Shown: piece by piece, positions 5,384 through 5,987 of the stretch
Layout of the letters: each line of letters opens with the position of its first letter
Position numbering within the stretch: the stretch's first letter is position 1
DNA from: an uncultured Clostridia bacterium
GTDB lineage: Bacteria; Bacillota; Clostridia; Christensenellales; Borkfalkiaceae
Assembly: GCA_934254755.1 (NCBI GenBank)
Contig: CAKQMM010000078.1
Location: 1-5,987 of the forward strand
DNA length: 5,987 bases
Reading direction: 5' to 3'
The notes under the pieces: model-generated
What the model was told of the DNA's origin: nothing
The model's input: the letters and a program-made list of their open reading frames with translations, nothing else
The model's database searches: none
Program-made: the position numbers and the translations under genes

Positions 5384-5987
5384 TTATCTTTGATGAAATT
5401 CTTCGTCGCCGTCATTGTAGCCGCGGCTTACGCTGTCCTTAGGCGAGCCGCCGTAATACCCGCCGCCCGAATCTTCGAGCCTTCCGTTATCTATCGCGTC
5501 GGCAACCTGCACTATACTTTTCGTCGCCCTGTACTTGACGTATTTGATAATCAAGGCGATGAATTCGACCCCGTACACGATAAGCGCGGTCAGCACCGCG
5601 AATATCATAACGACGATTTTAAGCGAACTCGGCTTATCCGCACCGTCAAGCGTTTTTGCGGAAAGTATAAGCAATAAGGTAACGTCCGCTATCCTCAAAA
5701 CCGTTTTTAAAAGACCTAAAAACGCAAGGGCAAGTTCCGCGCGCCTGTAACCTTTGCCGCTTAGCTTAAATGCAAAAAGAGGAATTATTATTACCGCGGC
5801 GGTGACTAAAACGTCCGCCCCGGCAACCGCCGCAAGCGCGACGGTAAGCCCTCCCGCATTAAACTTAAACGCCGTAAAAAACACGAACGCAAAATATATC
5901 GCCGCTATAAAGCCTTTGAACCCTGCGTAAAAACGCTTGGTTTCTCTTGCCGACTTATCCGCCTCTTCGCTTAAATATTGCCAAAAA
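5384..5987 (-). CDS. Multi-pass membrane protein, N-terminus beyond the window
   Basis: I do not recognise the family. The frame is open from the TAA at 5386-5384 to the right edge, 200 visible residues, so the gene is cut by the window and the in-frame GTG at 5884 is not its start: the residues before it continue a hydrophobic helix (KGFIAAIYFAFVFFTAF). Visible parts are a charged segment (YLSEEADKSARETKR, about 4-18), four hydrophobic segments (about 22-40, 46-73, 84-110 and 121-149) and a hydrophilic C-terminal tail with a Gly/Tyr patch (SGGGYYGGS) and an acidic end (DGDEEFHQR). The loops after segments 2 and 4 are basic (KLSGKGYRR, KYVKYRATK), which would place them and the tail in the cytoplasm. 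It converges on the XRE gene and shares its terminator. Role unknown; transport or envelope functions are possible but unsupported. Confidence 0.8.
   Translation of the reverse strand, partial: FWQYLSEEADKSARETKRFYAGFKGFIAAIYFAFVFFTAFKFNAGGLTVALAAVAGADVLVTAAVIIIPLFAFKLSGKGYRRAELALAFLGLLKTVLRIADVTLLLILSAKTLDGADKPSSLKIVVMIFAVLTALIVYGVEFIALIIKYVKYRATKSIVQVADAIDNGRLEDSGGGYYGGSPKDSVSRGYNDGDEEFHQR

Noticed and set aside
5390..5750. Plus-strand frames opposite the right-edge membrane gene
   Set aside because: The minus-strand frame is longer, runs to the window edge and has clear transmembrane segments; the plus-strand frames have no ribosome binding site and lie beyond the XRE terminator.

Overview
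The window looks like chromosomal DNA of a low-to-mid GC member of the Bacillota, most likely class Clostridia. The main reason is the gene order polA - coaE - SLT-type lytic transglycosylase on one strand, an arrangement known from clostridial genomes. The proofreading-degenerate PolA, the tRNA with an encoded CCA end and the strong Rho-independent terminators fit this. A finer placement (for example a gut Christensenellales-like lineage) would be a guess.

Layout. (1) Left edge, 1-105: short palindromes, possibly the last 27 codons of a rightward gene, and a terminator for the leftward operon. (2) 106-4303, minus strand: a tightly packed operon read right to left, polA (DNA polymerase I), coaE (dephospho-CoA kinase), a membrane-anchored GH23 lytic transglycosylase, and a two-helix membrane protein with a low-complexity tail. 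Every junction overlaps (4, 20 and 8 nt), so translational coupling is likely. (3) 4304-4600: a divergent intergenic region with candidate plus-strand promoters, then tRNA-Leu(CAA) and its terminator. (4) 4600-4921: AT-rich DNA without a credible gene, ending in candidate operator repeats and a promoter. (5) 4922-5248: a small XRE/Cro-CI-type regulator on the plus strand. (6) 5336-5367: a near-perfect hairpin that can end transcription in both directions. (7) 5384-5987, minus strand: the C-terminal part of a multi-pass membrane protein whose frame stays open to the window edge, so its true start lies outside.

The operon combines DNA repair and replication, the last step of CoA synthesis and peptidoglycan cleavage. 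These share transcription rather than an evident pathway. The small regulator sits alone; its only visible candidate target is its own upstream region. I found no CRISPR array, insertion sequence, defence cassette or clear new system. The most interesting items are the repeat layout in front of the regulator, the in-frame minisatellite in the last operon gene and the structured intergenic DNA near the tRNA.
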